A stretch of 64,000 nucleotides of DNA from NCBI GenBank assembly GCA_023382535.1, contig JAHDWA010000008.1, positions 186,001 through 250,000 of the forward strand, written 5' to 3'. The notes beneath the pieces were generated by a model. That model had not been told where the DNA came from and ran no database searches. It saw only the letters and a list, made by a program, of their open reading frames with translations. This DNA comes from Anaerolineae bacterium (lineage in GTDB: Bacteria > Chloroflexota > Anaerolineae > 4572-78 > J111). A program made the position numbers and the translations under genes. Every line of letters begins with the position of its first letter. Position 1 is the first letter of the stretch. This document shows, piece after piece, positions 43,919-52,117 of this stretch.

Positions 43919-45796
43919 ATGCGCAGAATGTTAGGGTGGTTTACTCGTTTGCGACCCCCTATTCGCTGGATTGTAGGGGTGGTAATCGTCATTGTCTTGC
44001 TGCTCATGGCGGTCACGGTTAGCGCTACGACCTGGGAGTATACCAACAGCCCTGAATTTTGTGGCACGGTCTGCCACACCATGCCCCCTGAATACACAGC
44101 TTACCAGGTTTCACCTCACGCCCGCGTTGACTGCGTGGACTGCCACCTGGGCCGGGAGAGCTTTCTTTTGACGGTCCCCCGCAAAGCGAGAGAGGTGAAC
44201 CATGTGATCAATGCTCTCACCCAGGCTTACGAACCGCCGATTTACGTCAAAAATTTGCGTCCGGCCCGCGATACGTGCGAACGCTGCCATAACCCGGATA
44301 AATTCTCTTCGGATACCTTTGTTGAACGCAAACGATACAGTGAGGATGAAGCCAACTCCGCGGAAAGTATCTTCCTGGTTCTCAAGACCGGAGGCGGTAC
44401 CCGGCGCGAGGGTCTGGGACGAGGCATTCATTGGCATATCGAAAATGAAGTCTGGTACTACACCGACGATCCGCTCAAGCAGACTATTCCCTATATCAAA
44501 GAAATAAGGCCTGATGGGCAGGTCATCGAGTACTTGGATGCGGAAGCCGGCTTACCCCCTGACTTCGGCAAAGAAGTCCAGGCGAACTTGCAGCGGATGG
44601 ACTGTATTGATTGCCACAACCGTATTTCGCACCTGTTCCGCTCCCCGGCTGACTCGATGGACCAGGTTCTGGCTCGCCGCCAGGTTGACAGCAGCATTCC
44701 CTTTATTAAAGAGCAGGGTGTCCGGGTTCTAAACCAGAAGTACGCTAATACCGAAGAGGGCTTGCAGGCTATCGAAGGCCTGGCGAGCTGGTATCAGGAA
44801 AACCAACCGGATTTTTATGCTCAAAATAAAGAGGCGGTCCAGAACGCTGTCAGCGCGATCAAGGACATCTATACCGCGACCGTGTTCCCCAACATGGGGG
44901 TAGGCTGGCAAACCCATCCAAACAACCTGGGCCACAAGGAGTTTCCTGGCTGCTTCCGCTGCCATGATGGCAAGCATACTTCGGTGGAAGGCGAGACGAT
45001 CCGTTTAGAGTGTAATGTCTGCCATTCTATTCCTGAAATCGTGGATAAAGAAAAAGCCCCGCCGGTCATCACGATTGATAAGCCGGACGAGCCGGAGTCG
45101 CACCGGGACTCTAACTGGCTGGCCCGCCATCGTTACCAGTTCGATCTGACTTGCGCTGAATGTCATGATGTCAGCAATCCTGGCGGGACTGACAACAGCA
45201 GCTTCTGTGCCAACAGCGGCTGTCACGCGACGGAGTGGAAGTTTGTTGGCCTGGATGCGCCGGCCATCCGGGCCATGGTTGAACCGCCCCAAGTACCCGG
45301 CTCCGGCGAGCCTCGACCGGTGCCGCACCCCATCGGCCCGGAAACCGACTGCCAAATTTGCCATGCCTCTGACGGGGTGCGGCCCTTCCCGGCCAATCAC
45401 GCCAATTTTGAGCCAGCCATGTGTACGCTGTGCCACCAACCCAGTTCGGCTGAGACAAGCGGCCCGGTCACGCCGGTAGCAATTCCGGAGATTCCCCACC
45501 TGGTGGAGGGTCAGGAGGATCAGTGCCTGGCCTGCCACGATCAGGATGCGCTGGTTCCTTTCCCGGCCAATCACCAGTCGCTGGGCACAGATACGTGCCT
45601 TATGTGTCACCAACAGGCAGAACCCGCTCCGGCTGAGGCTGAGGATGAGAAACGGCCTGGAACTCCTCACGCAGTAGAAGAAGGGTGGCAGGATTGTCTC
45701 TTATGCCATAATTTGAAAGGGATCAACCCCTTCCCGGCCAACCATGAGGACCGTGAGGTGGAGAAGTGTCTCAATTGCCACAAGCCGGAAGAATGA
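43919..45796 (+). CDS. NapC/NirT-like 14-heme c-type cytochrome
   Basis: 625 residues. One N-terminal membrane helix (WIVGVVIVIVLLLMAVTVSA) leads into a NapC/NirT-like domain. I count 14 heme motifs: 12 CxxCH, one CX3CH (CGTVCH, the first, in the NapC position) and one CX4CH (CANSGCH, eighth). The C-terminal part repeats a unit in which CxxCH is followed six residues later by PFPANH (three times), a unit also found in the cytochrome b fusion. It probably takes electrons from quinol at the membrane. RBS AAAGGAGG is clear. Confidence 0.9.
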   Translation: MRRMLGWFTRLRPPIRWIVGVVIVIVLLLMAVTVSATTWEYTNSPEFCGTVCHTMPPEYTAYQVSPHARVDCVDCHLGRESFLLTVPRKAREVNHVINALTQAYEPPIYVKNLRPARDTCERCHNPDKFSSDTFVERKRYSEDEANSAESIFLVLKTGGGTRREGLGRGIHWHIENEVWYYTDDPLKQTIPYIKEIRPDGQVIEYLDAEAGLPPDFGKEVQANLQRMDCIDCHNRISHLFRSPADSMDQVLARRQVDSSIPFIKEQGVRVLNQKYANTEEGLQAIEGLASWYQENQPDFYAQNKEAVQNAVSAIKDIYTATVFPNMGVGWQTHPNNLGHKEFPGCFRCHDGKHTSVEGETIRLECNVCHSIPEIVDKEKAPPVITIDKPDEPESHRDSNWLARHRYQFDLTCAECHDVSNPGGTDNSSFCANSGCHATEWKFVGLDAPAIRAMVEPPQVPGSGEPRPVPHPIGPETDCQICHASDGVRPFPANHANFEPAMCTLCHQPSSAETSGPVTPVAIPEIPHLVEGQEDQCLACHDQDALVPFPANHQSLGTDTCLMCHQQAEPAPAEAEDEKRPGTPHAVEEGWQDCLLCHNLKGINPFPANHEDREVEKCLNCHKPEE

Positions 45797-46010
45797 TGGT
45801 TTTGGTTTGTGGGTCGGTAGGGTATTTGATCTAGTTTTGAAAGGAGGTGGTTGCTAAAAGCTGAATAAAAACTCCCTAAAATACCGCCACAGTATTGAGG
45901 GGACAAATAACCAATTCTCAATGAAAGGGGGTCAGCCGAAAACCAATTTGATCTTCACCAAAATTATGAAGCAACAACGAAAGACTTAGCTTTTGGAGGT
46001 GAGTGTTACC

Positions 46011-48110
46011 ATGAAAAAAACAATAATCTTGCTCACCGTCGGTTTAGTTGTCGTCCTCGTTGTGGGAGTCATCAGCTTTGCCCGTTTATCCGTTACCGAT
46101 ATCGTCAGCGCCCAGGAAGCCGTAGAAATTCCTTTCCTGGAGGAGTGGCAGTCTTCTGGCCACGCCGACGCGACGGCTGAGGCATTTGTGCATTGGGACG
46201 AGGAGTCCCCGGCGGAAGTTCCCGAAAACTGTGCCAAATGTCACAGCACGCCCGGTTACCTTGACTTTGTCGGTGCGGACGGATCTGCAGCGGGCACGGT
46301 AGACAAAACCGCGCCCATCGGCACGGTGGTCGAGTGTGTGGCCTGCCACAACAATGCGACTCTGGTCATGGATAGTGTGGTCATGCCCTCGGGGGTGGAA
46401 ATCGTTGGCCTCGGCGACGAGTCCCGCTGTATGCAGTGCCACCAGGGCCGGGCTTCCACTGTCCAGGTTGATGAGTCCATTGCCAATGCAAATCTAACCG
46501 ACGTTGACACCGTAAGTCCAGACCTAGGCTTTACCAACATCCACTACTTTGCCGCGGCCGCCACCAAGTATGGCACTGTGGCCAAAGGCGGCTACCAGTA
46601 TGAAGGTAAGTCGTACGATGGCAACTTTGCCCACGTGGAAGAGTTTGACACTTGTATTGAGTGCCATGATTCCCACACGCTGCAAGTGAAAGTTGAAGCC
46701 TGCCAGGGTTGTCACGAAGGCGTCGCTTCCGTTGAGGACCTGAAAAACATCCGTATGCCCGGCTCGCTGGTAGACTATGATGGCGATGGCGACACCGAAG
46801 AAGGTATCGCCGCCGAAATCGCGGGTATGCAGGAGACGCTCTACGCGGCCATCCAAACCTACGCCATCGAAAAGAGTCAAGCGCCTATCGTCTACGAGCC
46901 GGCCACGCACCCGTACTTCTTCCTCGATACCAACAAGAACGGCGCGGCTGACCCGGACGAGGCCAACGGCGATAATCGCTACAATGCCTGGACGGCTCGC
47001 CTGGCCAAGGCTGCCTTCAACTATCAGGTGTCCATCAAAGACCCCGGCGCCTATGCTCACGGCGGCAAGTACATCATCCAACTGCTGTACGACTCCACCG
47101 AAGACTTGAACGCTGCCCTGTCTACGCCCGTTGACCTGTCCAACGCCAATCGGATTGACGATGGTCACTTTGCCGGGTCAGAAGAGGCGTTCCGCCACTG
47201 GGATGCAGAGGGCGAAGTGCCGGCGACCTGCGCCAAGTGTCACTCTGCGGAAGGGCTGCCCACGTTCCTGAAGGACGGGGCCAATGTCTCTGTACATCCT
47301 TCCAACGGGCTGCAGTGCGCGACCTGCCACAACGACTTGACCACCTTCTCCCGCTATGAGGTTGAAGAGGTCCGGTTCCCCAGCGGCGCGGTGCTCAGCC
47401 TCGACAATCCTGATGCCAACCTGTGCTTGAACTGCCATCAGGGGCGCGAGTCGACGGTGAGCGTCAACAACCTGATCGAAGGACTGGACCCGGACGCAGG
47501 GAGCGAGCAACTGCGCTTCTTGAACGTCCACTACTTTGCTGCTGGCGCGACTCTCTTTGGCACCGAAGCCAAGGGCGCCTACGAGTACGAGGGCAAGACC
47601 TATGTCGGCCGGTTTGAGCACGTCGAAGAGGCCGACACTTGCATCGAGTGCCACAACACTCATGGCCTTGAGGTCAAGGTAGAGCTGTGCTCCGATTGCC
47701 ATGGCGACGTGGCTAGTGAGGAAGATCTGCGGGCCATCCGCGAATCTGGCGACGACTTTGATGGCGATGGCGACACTGACGAGGGCCTGGCCGCTGAGAT
47801 TGATACCATGCGCGAGGCGCTGTATGCCGCTATCCAGGATTACGCCACGAATACGGCTGGCGCTGATCTGGTATACAATTCGCAGAGCTATCCCTACTTC
47901 TTTGCCGACGCCAACGGAAACGGCGAAGCCGACGCTGACGAGGAAGCTTACTCTGCCTGGACGCCGCGCTTGCTGCAAGCTGCCTACAACTACCAGTACA
48001 GTACCAAGGATCCGGGTACATTTGCCCACAACGGCCTGTACATCATCCAGACGCTCTATGACAGCCTGGAAGATCTCGGCGCTGACGTCAGCACAATGAC
48101 CCGGCCATAA
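46011..48110 (+). CDS. Decaheme cytochrome built of two pentaheme repeats with Ca-binding-like loops
   Basis: 699 residues from the ATG at 46011 (GGAGGT 10 bp upstream); a GTG 18 bp earlier is disfavoured. An N-terminal signal or anchor (IILLTVGLVVVLVVGVISFA) is followed by ten CxxCH motifs in two tandem, clearly homologous halves of five (about 55-370 and 380-695). Each half carries DxDGDxDxxEG and DxNxNGxADxDE loops like EF-hand calcium sites, and ends in a Tyr/Asn-rich helix (AAFNYQVSIKDPGAYAHGG). It is probably an extracellular electron carrier. Confidence 0.9.
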   Translation: MKKTIILLTVGLVVVLVVGVISFARLSVTDIVSAQEAVEIPFLEEWQSSGHADATAEAFVHWDEESPAEVPENCAKCHSTPGYLDFVGADGSAAGTVDKTAPIGTVVECVACHNNATLVMDSVVMPSGVEIVGLGDESRCMQCHQGRASTVQVDESIANANLTDVDTVSPDLGFTNIHYFAAAATKYGTVAKGGYQYEGKSYDGNFAHVEEFDTCIECHDSHTLQVKVEACQGCHEGVASVEDLKNIRMPGSLVDYDGDGDTEEGIAAEIAGMQETLYAAIQTYAIEKSQAPIVYEPATHPYFFLDTNKNGAADPDEANGDNRYNAWTARLAKAAFNYQVSIKDPGAYAHGGKYIIQLLYDSTEDLNAALSTPVDLSNANRIDDGHFAGSEEAFRHWDAEGEVPATCAKCHSAEGLPTFLKDGANVSVHPSNGLQCATCHNDLTTFSRYEVEEVRFPSGAVLSLDNPDANLCLNCHQGRESTVSVNNLIEGLDPDAGSEQLRFLNVHYFAAGATLFGTEAKGAYEYEGKTYVGRFEHVEEADTCIECHNTHGLEVKVELCSDCHGDVASEEDLRAIRESGDDFDGDGDTDEGLAAEIDTMREALYAAIQDYATNTAGADLVYNSQSYPYFFADANGNGEADADEEAYSAWTPRLLQAAYNYQYSTKDPGTFAHNGLYIIQTLYDSLEDLGADVSTMTRP

Positions 48111-48169
48111 CGTTATCACCCCCCGTAGGGATGAAAACCTATTCAGCCCTACTACCTCTCCAAAAAAGG

Positions 48170-48202
48170 GCCGAGCATACCTCATGCTCGGCTCTTTTTA
48201 TT
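48170..48202 (+). terminator. Intrinsic terminator after the ten-heme gene
   Basis: GCCGAGCAT and ATGCTCGGC pair across a 5-nt loop and are followed by TCTTTTTATTT. Confidence 0.92.
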
Positions 48203-48246
48203 TACTCCATTAGATACAACAAGATAGGAAGAAAAACACAAAATTT

Positions 48247-48260
48247 GTGACAAATATCAC
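48247..48260. promoter_or_regulatory. CRP/FNR-family-like operator 3 (GTGACAAATATCAC)
   Basis: A GTGA-N6-TCAC palindrome centred at 48253.5. With TAAAAT at 48284-48289 as the -10 box its centre is near -42.5, a class II position. Confidence 0.7.
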
Positions 48261-48538
48261 TACTCAATAGAGCTAATTTCATTTAAAATCAGGCAAGGTT
48301 TTTGTCTGTGTTCTGGCGAAGCTTTTTCCCGCCTGGACACAGGTCGCAGAATCTGATTATCTAGCTAAAGGAGGTAAACTGTCTATCGGGGCTTGATATA
48401 AGCAAAGGGAAATGTCTAAAATCTCCATAGAAAGGGGGTACATTCAAAAAAGGTATTCTAAACCCTGCCATTGGATAACCAGGCATAAACTACATTATCG
48501 TTTTGAACCTGGATTGTTTGTCTAAGAGGAGTTCACAC

Positions 48539-50794
48539 ATGCAAACTAAATATATCTATCTCTTAATGGGAGTGGCTCTGGTATTATGTCTGGGGTTCGT
48601 TGCCTACCAATCGGCCCCGGCCTTGGCTGCCCCCCTCGCTCAAGATCCTGCTGTCCCACCTGAGTCCTGTGCAACCTGTCATAAGGACGCCGGCGCCAAA
48701 CATCAGGCATCTTATGATGAGTTGTACCAGGATGGTGTCATTCAAGTTACCGACTTGGCTTACTCGTTTGCCGCTACGGGTACGCACACGGTAACTTTCA
48801 AAATGACCAAAGATGGCGTTCCCTTTGATGCCGGCAAGGCCGATAACCTGGCCATTTACTTTACACCGTATGCCGGTGGAAAATTCCAGTTTGAGCCGGC
48901 TGCCGAAAGACTATCACTTAAAGGGGATCTAACTTACGATGGCGAAGGCGGAAACACGAGTACCCTGGTTGGGGATATTTCCGATGTGAGCGGTATTCCT
49001 GGCCTCATCGTCGTGTACGGCAGGGATGAGACAATCGGCACTATCCCTGATACCCGGGTCGCTCAAGCCAGATACCCCTTTGCGGCTATGTTAGAAACGG
49101 GATCTGGCGTTGATTATGTTTCTGCGGCGAATGTGGCCGGCTGCGAAAAATGCCACTCGGTACCCTACCTCAAGCACGGTTACATCTACGGCCAGGTCAA
49201 TCAGGATCCCGGAACCGACTTCTACACCTGTAAAGCCTGCCACCTGGATAACGGCGCAGGCGGCCATTTTGAATGGCAGCTTTTGGTTGATGATCCTGCC
49301 GCTGCTGTCGAGTTTCTCGCAGCCGGAGAAGACGCTCAATTACCACCTGAGCAGGCAGAGAAGTATGCCTATAAAACGTCGGTAATGAACGACGTGCATA
49401 TGTCGCATGCCATGGAATTCCCCTATCCTCAGTCCATGTCAAACTGCGTCACCTGCCACGAAGGCAAACTGGATACTGTATTGGCAGATGCTAACTTCAC
49501 CGGGGAAACCTGTAAGAGCTGTCACCCCGTGACCGGTTCCGAGGAACATGGAACCACCGAGCTTGCCCTGATGACCATCATGCCCGAGGATCACAGTGAC
49601 TTTGACTTGAACACGGAGACCTGCTCCGATTGCCATAGTGCGGAAGGGGGAGCTACCGTATTCAGTGAAATTCACACCGGTTATGACGAGGTGATCTATA
49701 CCGCCGATGGGCTGAAGTATTCTGAAGCAGTTAGCGTTACCATTGACAGCGCCTCCTTCGACGGCAGCACGCTCAATATCAAATTCAGCGCGGTTGAGGC
49801 TCAGGATGCTGATGTTGATGTGACGACCATTACCCCAACTGTGCTGGTCGGGTTGTATGGCTACGACACGAAGGACTACATCATCGGTGCCCACGAAAGA
49901 CTCTTTGATGATAATGGTGATGGCACGATTGACAACAATGACCAGCGCGCTCTGGAATATGTTGTCGGTGAAGAGAATCCGCGCATGAGCACAGTATCGG
50001 CAGGAGACGGCAGTTGGGAAGTGAGCGCAGACCTGTCGGCGTGGACTGATCTGATCACGAGCGGCGCCGTGAAGAGAGTGGAAATCGGGGTCATGCCGGC
50101 TTTGCTAAATGCTGATGGCGTTATGGTGGCGCTCAATGCTCCTTCCAGAACCTTTGACCTGGGGGCCAATGCCTTTGCCGATGACTTCTACAGCCCCATC
50201 GCAAAGATTGCTGGCTGTAACAACTGCCATGATGCGCTGGCAATAAACTTCCATGAACCGGATCATGGCGGGAATGTCGTTGTCTGCCGAATGTGTCACA
50301 TTACCAAGAGTGGTGGTTCTCATCTCGAGGTGCAATCCAGATCGCTTGATTCCTATATCCACGCGATCCACTCGTTCCAGGAATTCGACATCGGCGATGT
50401 AGACTTTTCTGATCCAGTACAAGCCTTGCATTATGAAGAGTATATCTCGTTCCCGTTCCCCACGCATGCCAATACCAACTGTGAATCCTGTCACGTGGAA
50501 GGCAAGTATAATGTGCCGGATCAGTCCAAGTCGCTCCCAGGTATCCTCTCAGCGACCGATGTCGTTACTACCACGGAAAGAAGCATCACTGATATGCCGT
50601 CTTATGTCACCGGCCCTGCTTCGAGAGCCTGTGGTGGGTGTCACAGAGCTGCATTGATCAATGAAGATAAAGCCGGTGAGCTTATATCTTTCATGCAGCA
50701 CACCAAACAAGGTGGTTATCTTATCGAAGCGGGAGAGGACCCCAGCAGCACGCTCAACGGGGTGATTGATGAGATCATGGCTCTCTTCAAGTAA
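48539..50794 (+). CDS. OmcA/MtrC-like decaheme c-type cytochrome
   Basis: 751 residues from the ATG at 48539 (AGAGGAG upstream). A cleavable signal peptide (about 1-28, APALAA) is followed by ten CxxCH motifs (CATCH, CEKCH, CKACH, CVTCH, CKSCH, CSDCH, CNNCH, CRMCH, CESCH, CGGCH) alternating with beta-rich segments (TGTHTVTFKMTKDGVPF; LDIKF-like VSVTIDSASFDGSTLNIKF). This layout, with the C-terminal NFHEPDHGGNVVVCRMCH, is that of the OmcA/MtrC family of outer-surface metal-reducing cytochromes. No lipobox or anchor is seen, so attachment to the surface must be indirect. Confidence 0.88.
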   Translation: MQTKYIYLLMGVALVLCLGFVAYQSAPALAAPLAQDPAVPPESCATCHKDAGAKHQASYDELYQDGVIQVTDLAYSFAATGTHTVTFKMTKDGVPFDAGKADNLAIYFTPYAGGKFQFEPAAERLSLKGDLTYDGEGGNTSTLVGDISDVSGIPGLIVVYGRDETIGTIPDTRVAQARYPFAAMLETGSGVDYVSAANVAGCEKCHSVPYLKHGYIYGQVNQDPGTDFYTCKACHLDNGAGGHFEWQLLVDDPAAAVEFLAAGEDAQLPPEQAEKYAYKTSVMNDVHMSHAMEFPYPQSMSNCVTCHEGKLDTVLADANFTGETCKSCHPVTGSEEHGTTELALMTIMPEDHSDFDLNTETCSDCHSAEGGATVFSEIHTGYDEVIYTADGLKYSEAVSVTIDSASFDGSTLNIKFSAVEAQDADVDVTTITPTVLVGLYGYDTKDYIIGAHERLFDDNGDGTIDNNDQRALEYVVGEENPRMSTVSAGDGSWEVSADLSAWTDLITSGAVKRVEIGVMPALLNADGVMVALNAPSRTFDLGANAFADDFYSPIAKIAGCNNCHDALAINFHEPDHGGNVVVCRMCHITKSGGSHLEVQSRSLDSYIHAIHSFQEFDIGDVDFSDPVQALHYEEYISFPFPTHANTNCESCHVEGKYNVPDQSKSLPGILSATDVVTTTERSITDMPSYVTGPASRACGGCHRAALINEDKAGELISFMQHTKQGGYLIEAGEDPSSTLNGVIDEIMALFK

Positions 50795-50875
50795 GTGAAG
50801 CATGTGAGGTGGGTTTCAGTCCACCTCAGTTAAGTAAAGATATGAGACCTCTCGAAATTTAGGGGGGGCACTGAA

Positions 50876-50910
50876 GACCGGGCGTATCACAACGCCCGGT
50901 CGTTCTTTGC
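50876..50910 (+). terminator. Intrinsic terminator after the decaheme gene
   Basis: GACCGGGCGT (50876-50885) and ACGCCCGGTC (50892-50901) form a 10-bp stem followed by GTTCTTTG. Confidence 0.85.
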
Positions 50911-51036
50911 GCCTGTACATCGTCTCCACCCCATTTCCCCACACCTTTCGCCCCATCAGGGTGGGGTAAATACCCTATCCTTGTCCCTTAACCCCCCATC
51001 TTACCCGGGCTTATCCGGACTAATCCCCTCACCAGA

Positions 51037-51052
51037 ATGGGGATAACCCCAT
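51037..51052. promoter_or_regulatory. Palindromic candidate operator before the HybAB-like operon
   Basis: ATGGGG-ATAA-CCCCAT, centred at 51044.5, about 44 bp before the start expected from TATAGT at 51077-51082. It does not match the GTGAC-type operators of the other three promoters. Confidence 0.4.
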
Positions 51053-51131
51053 ATAGAGTCAGCCAGCCCGCAATGTTATAGTAAGTGTAGCGAAAAACCA
51101 TCTAACATGGATTGAGAAAGGAAGGTTTAAG

Positions 51132-51260
51132 ATGTCCACCGAATTATTCCTCGGCCTCTTTGTTTTTGTTGGGCTGGCCCTGCTGCGCTTGGGCTTACCG
51201 CTGCTGCTCCTGTGGCTGCTGGGCAAAACCCTGCGCTATCTCCAGACAGCCCTTCCTTGA
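51132..51260 (+). CDS. Small single-helix membrane protein (42 aa)
   Basis: MSTELFLGLF then a long hydrophobic helix (FVFVGLALLRLGLPLLLLWL) and a short basic end (GKTLRYLQTALP). GAAAGGAAGG lies about 7 bp before the ATG. It heads the operon of the seven-heme cytochrome and HybA/HybB-like proteins, 56 bp before the former. It may be a small accessory subunit, like the small membrane peptides of other respiratory complexes; the function is inferred from position only. Confidence 0.65.
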   Translation: MSTELFLGLFVFVGLALLRLGLPLLLLWLLGKTLRYLQTALP

Positions 51261-51316
51261 GCGCTCATTTTCATTCAAAAACCCATCCACCGACTACTGT
51301 CTTCGAGGAGAAAGCT

Positions 51317-52117
51317 ATGTTCAAATCAATCACCCTGACCAACCGGGTAAGACTGACCGGACAATTGTTTCTAATAATGGGCCTGCTCTTTTTACTGGGC
51401 CTGTTCATTCCTGCCGTCGCCCTGGCCGGCTCGCCCGAACCATGCGCCAAGTGCCATGCCGACGAAATGAAAGCCTGGGAAGATTCGCCGCATGCCAAAG
51501 CTGCGCCTGCAGTTAACTGTGAAGATTGTCACGGCGCTTATGTCGAGGGGCACCCCAAAGAGGGGATCATGCAGTTGGGCGTCGACTCTGCCTCCTGCGA
51601 GAAATGCCATACCGAAACATATGAACAGTGGCAGGACAGCGCCCACGGTCAGGCCAACGTTCAGTGTATCAGTTGTCACCTGTCTCATTCCCAGGAATTC
51701 CGCTTAACCGATGAGACGCTCTGCACCACTTGCCACGAGCAGCTCGACGATTTTAACCACGCCACCCATGCCGAGGCCAATCTGGCCTGTACCGACTGCC
51801 ACGTCTCATCTATGGCCCACGGCTCCGCCCAGGCCGATACGCCGCCCGATCATAGTTTTGTGGTTGCTTCACAGATGTGCGTGGATTGCCACGAGCAGAC
51901 CGACCAGTCGGTTTTCCGGCCAGTGCGTGGCAAAAAAGCAGCCGACGATCCCAGCCCGGAGCTGGCGGCCAGGCTTAAAACCGTCGAAAAAACCAATGAG
52001 TCCCTCAAGGCCATGTCATTTGGTGGTTTGGGCCTGGGGATTGGTATCGGTGGTATGCTGGGGATTACCTTTATGCTGGTCATCGGCGCGATCAACCGAA
52101 GGAGTGCAAAATTATGA
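51317..52117 (+). CDS. Seven-heme c-type cytochrome, membrane anchored
   Basis: 266 residues; the ATG at 51317 follows GAGGAG. A signal peptide (about 16-37) is followed by seven CxxCH motifs (CAKCH, CEDCH, CEKCH, CISCH, CTTCH, CTDCH, CVDCH) and a C-terminal helix (LGLGIGIGGMLGITFMLVIGA). It resembles the cytochrome subunits (Qrc-, Act- or Cbc-like) that go with an FeS protein and NrfD. It overlaps the FeS gene by 4 bp (ATGA), strong evidence for one complex. Confidence 0.92.
   Translation: MFKSITLTNRVRLTGQLFLIMGLLFLLGLFIPAVALAGSPEPCAKCHADEMKAWEDSPHAKAAPAVNCEDCHGAYVEGHPKEGIMQLGVDSASCEKCHTETYEQWQDSAHGQANVQCISCHLSHSQEFRLTDETLCTTCHEQLDDFNHATHAEANLACTDCHVSSMAHGSAQADTPPDHSFVVASQMCVDCHEQTDQSVFRPVRGKKAADDPSPELAARLKTVEKTNESLKAMSFGGLGLGIGIGGMLGITFMLVIGAINRRSAKL

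Larger units (their letters stand above)
48111..48538. other. Intergenic region: terminator, operator and long leader
   Basis: No gene is seen. It holds the terminator at 48170-48202, operator 3 at 48247-48260, a TAAAAT box at 48284-48289 and about 243 nt of leader with several purine-rich stretches (AAAGGAGGT, GAAAGGGGGT) similar to the 45797-46010 spacer. Confidence 0.6.
50795..51131. other. Intergenic region with terminator and palindromic promoter elements
   Basis: No gene is seen. A small hairpin (GAGGTGG 50806-50812 / CCACCTC 50821-50827) precedes the terminator at 50876-50910. Near the next gene a palindrome, ATGGGG-ATAA-CCCCAT (51037-51052), lies upstream of TATAGT (51077-51082). Confidence 0.55.

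Noticed and set aside
45921..45989. 22-codon frame (ATG) in the leader of the ten-heme gene
   Set aside because: No ribosome-binding site precedes it and nothing supports translation.
46524..48185. Two long minus-strand frames (214 and 335 codons)
   Set aside because: They mirror the duplicated ten-heme gene; their resemblance to each other reflects that duplication. No ribosome site or domain.
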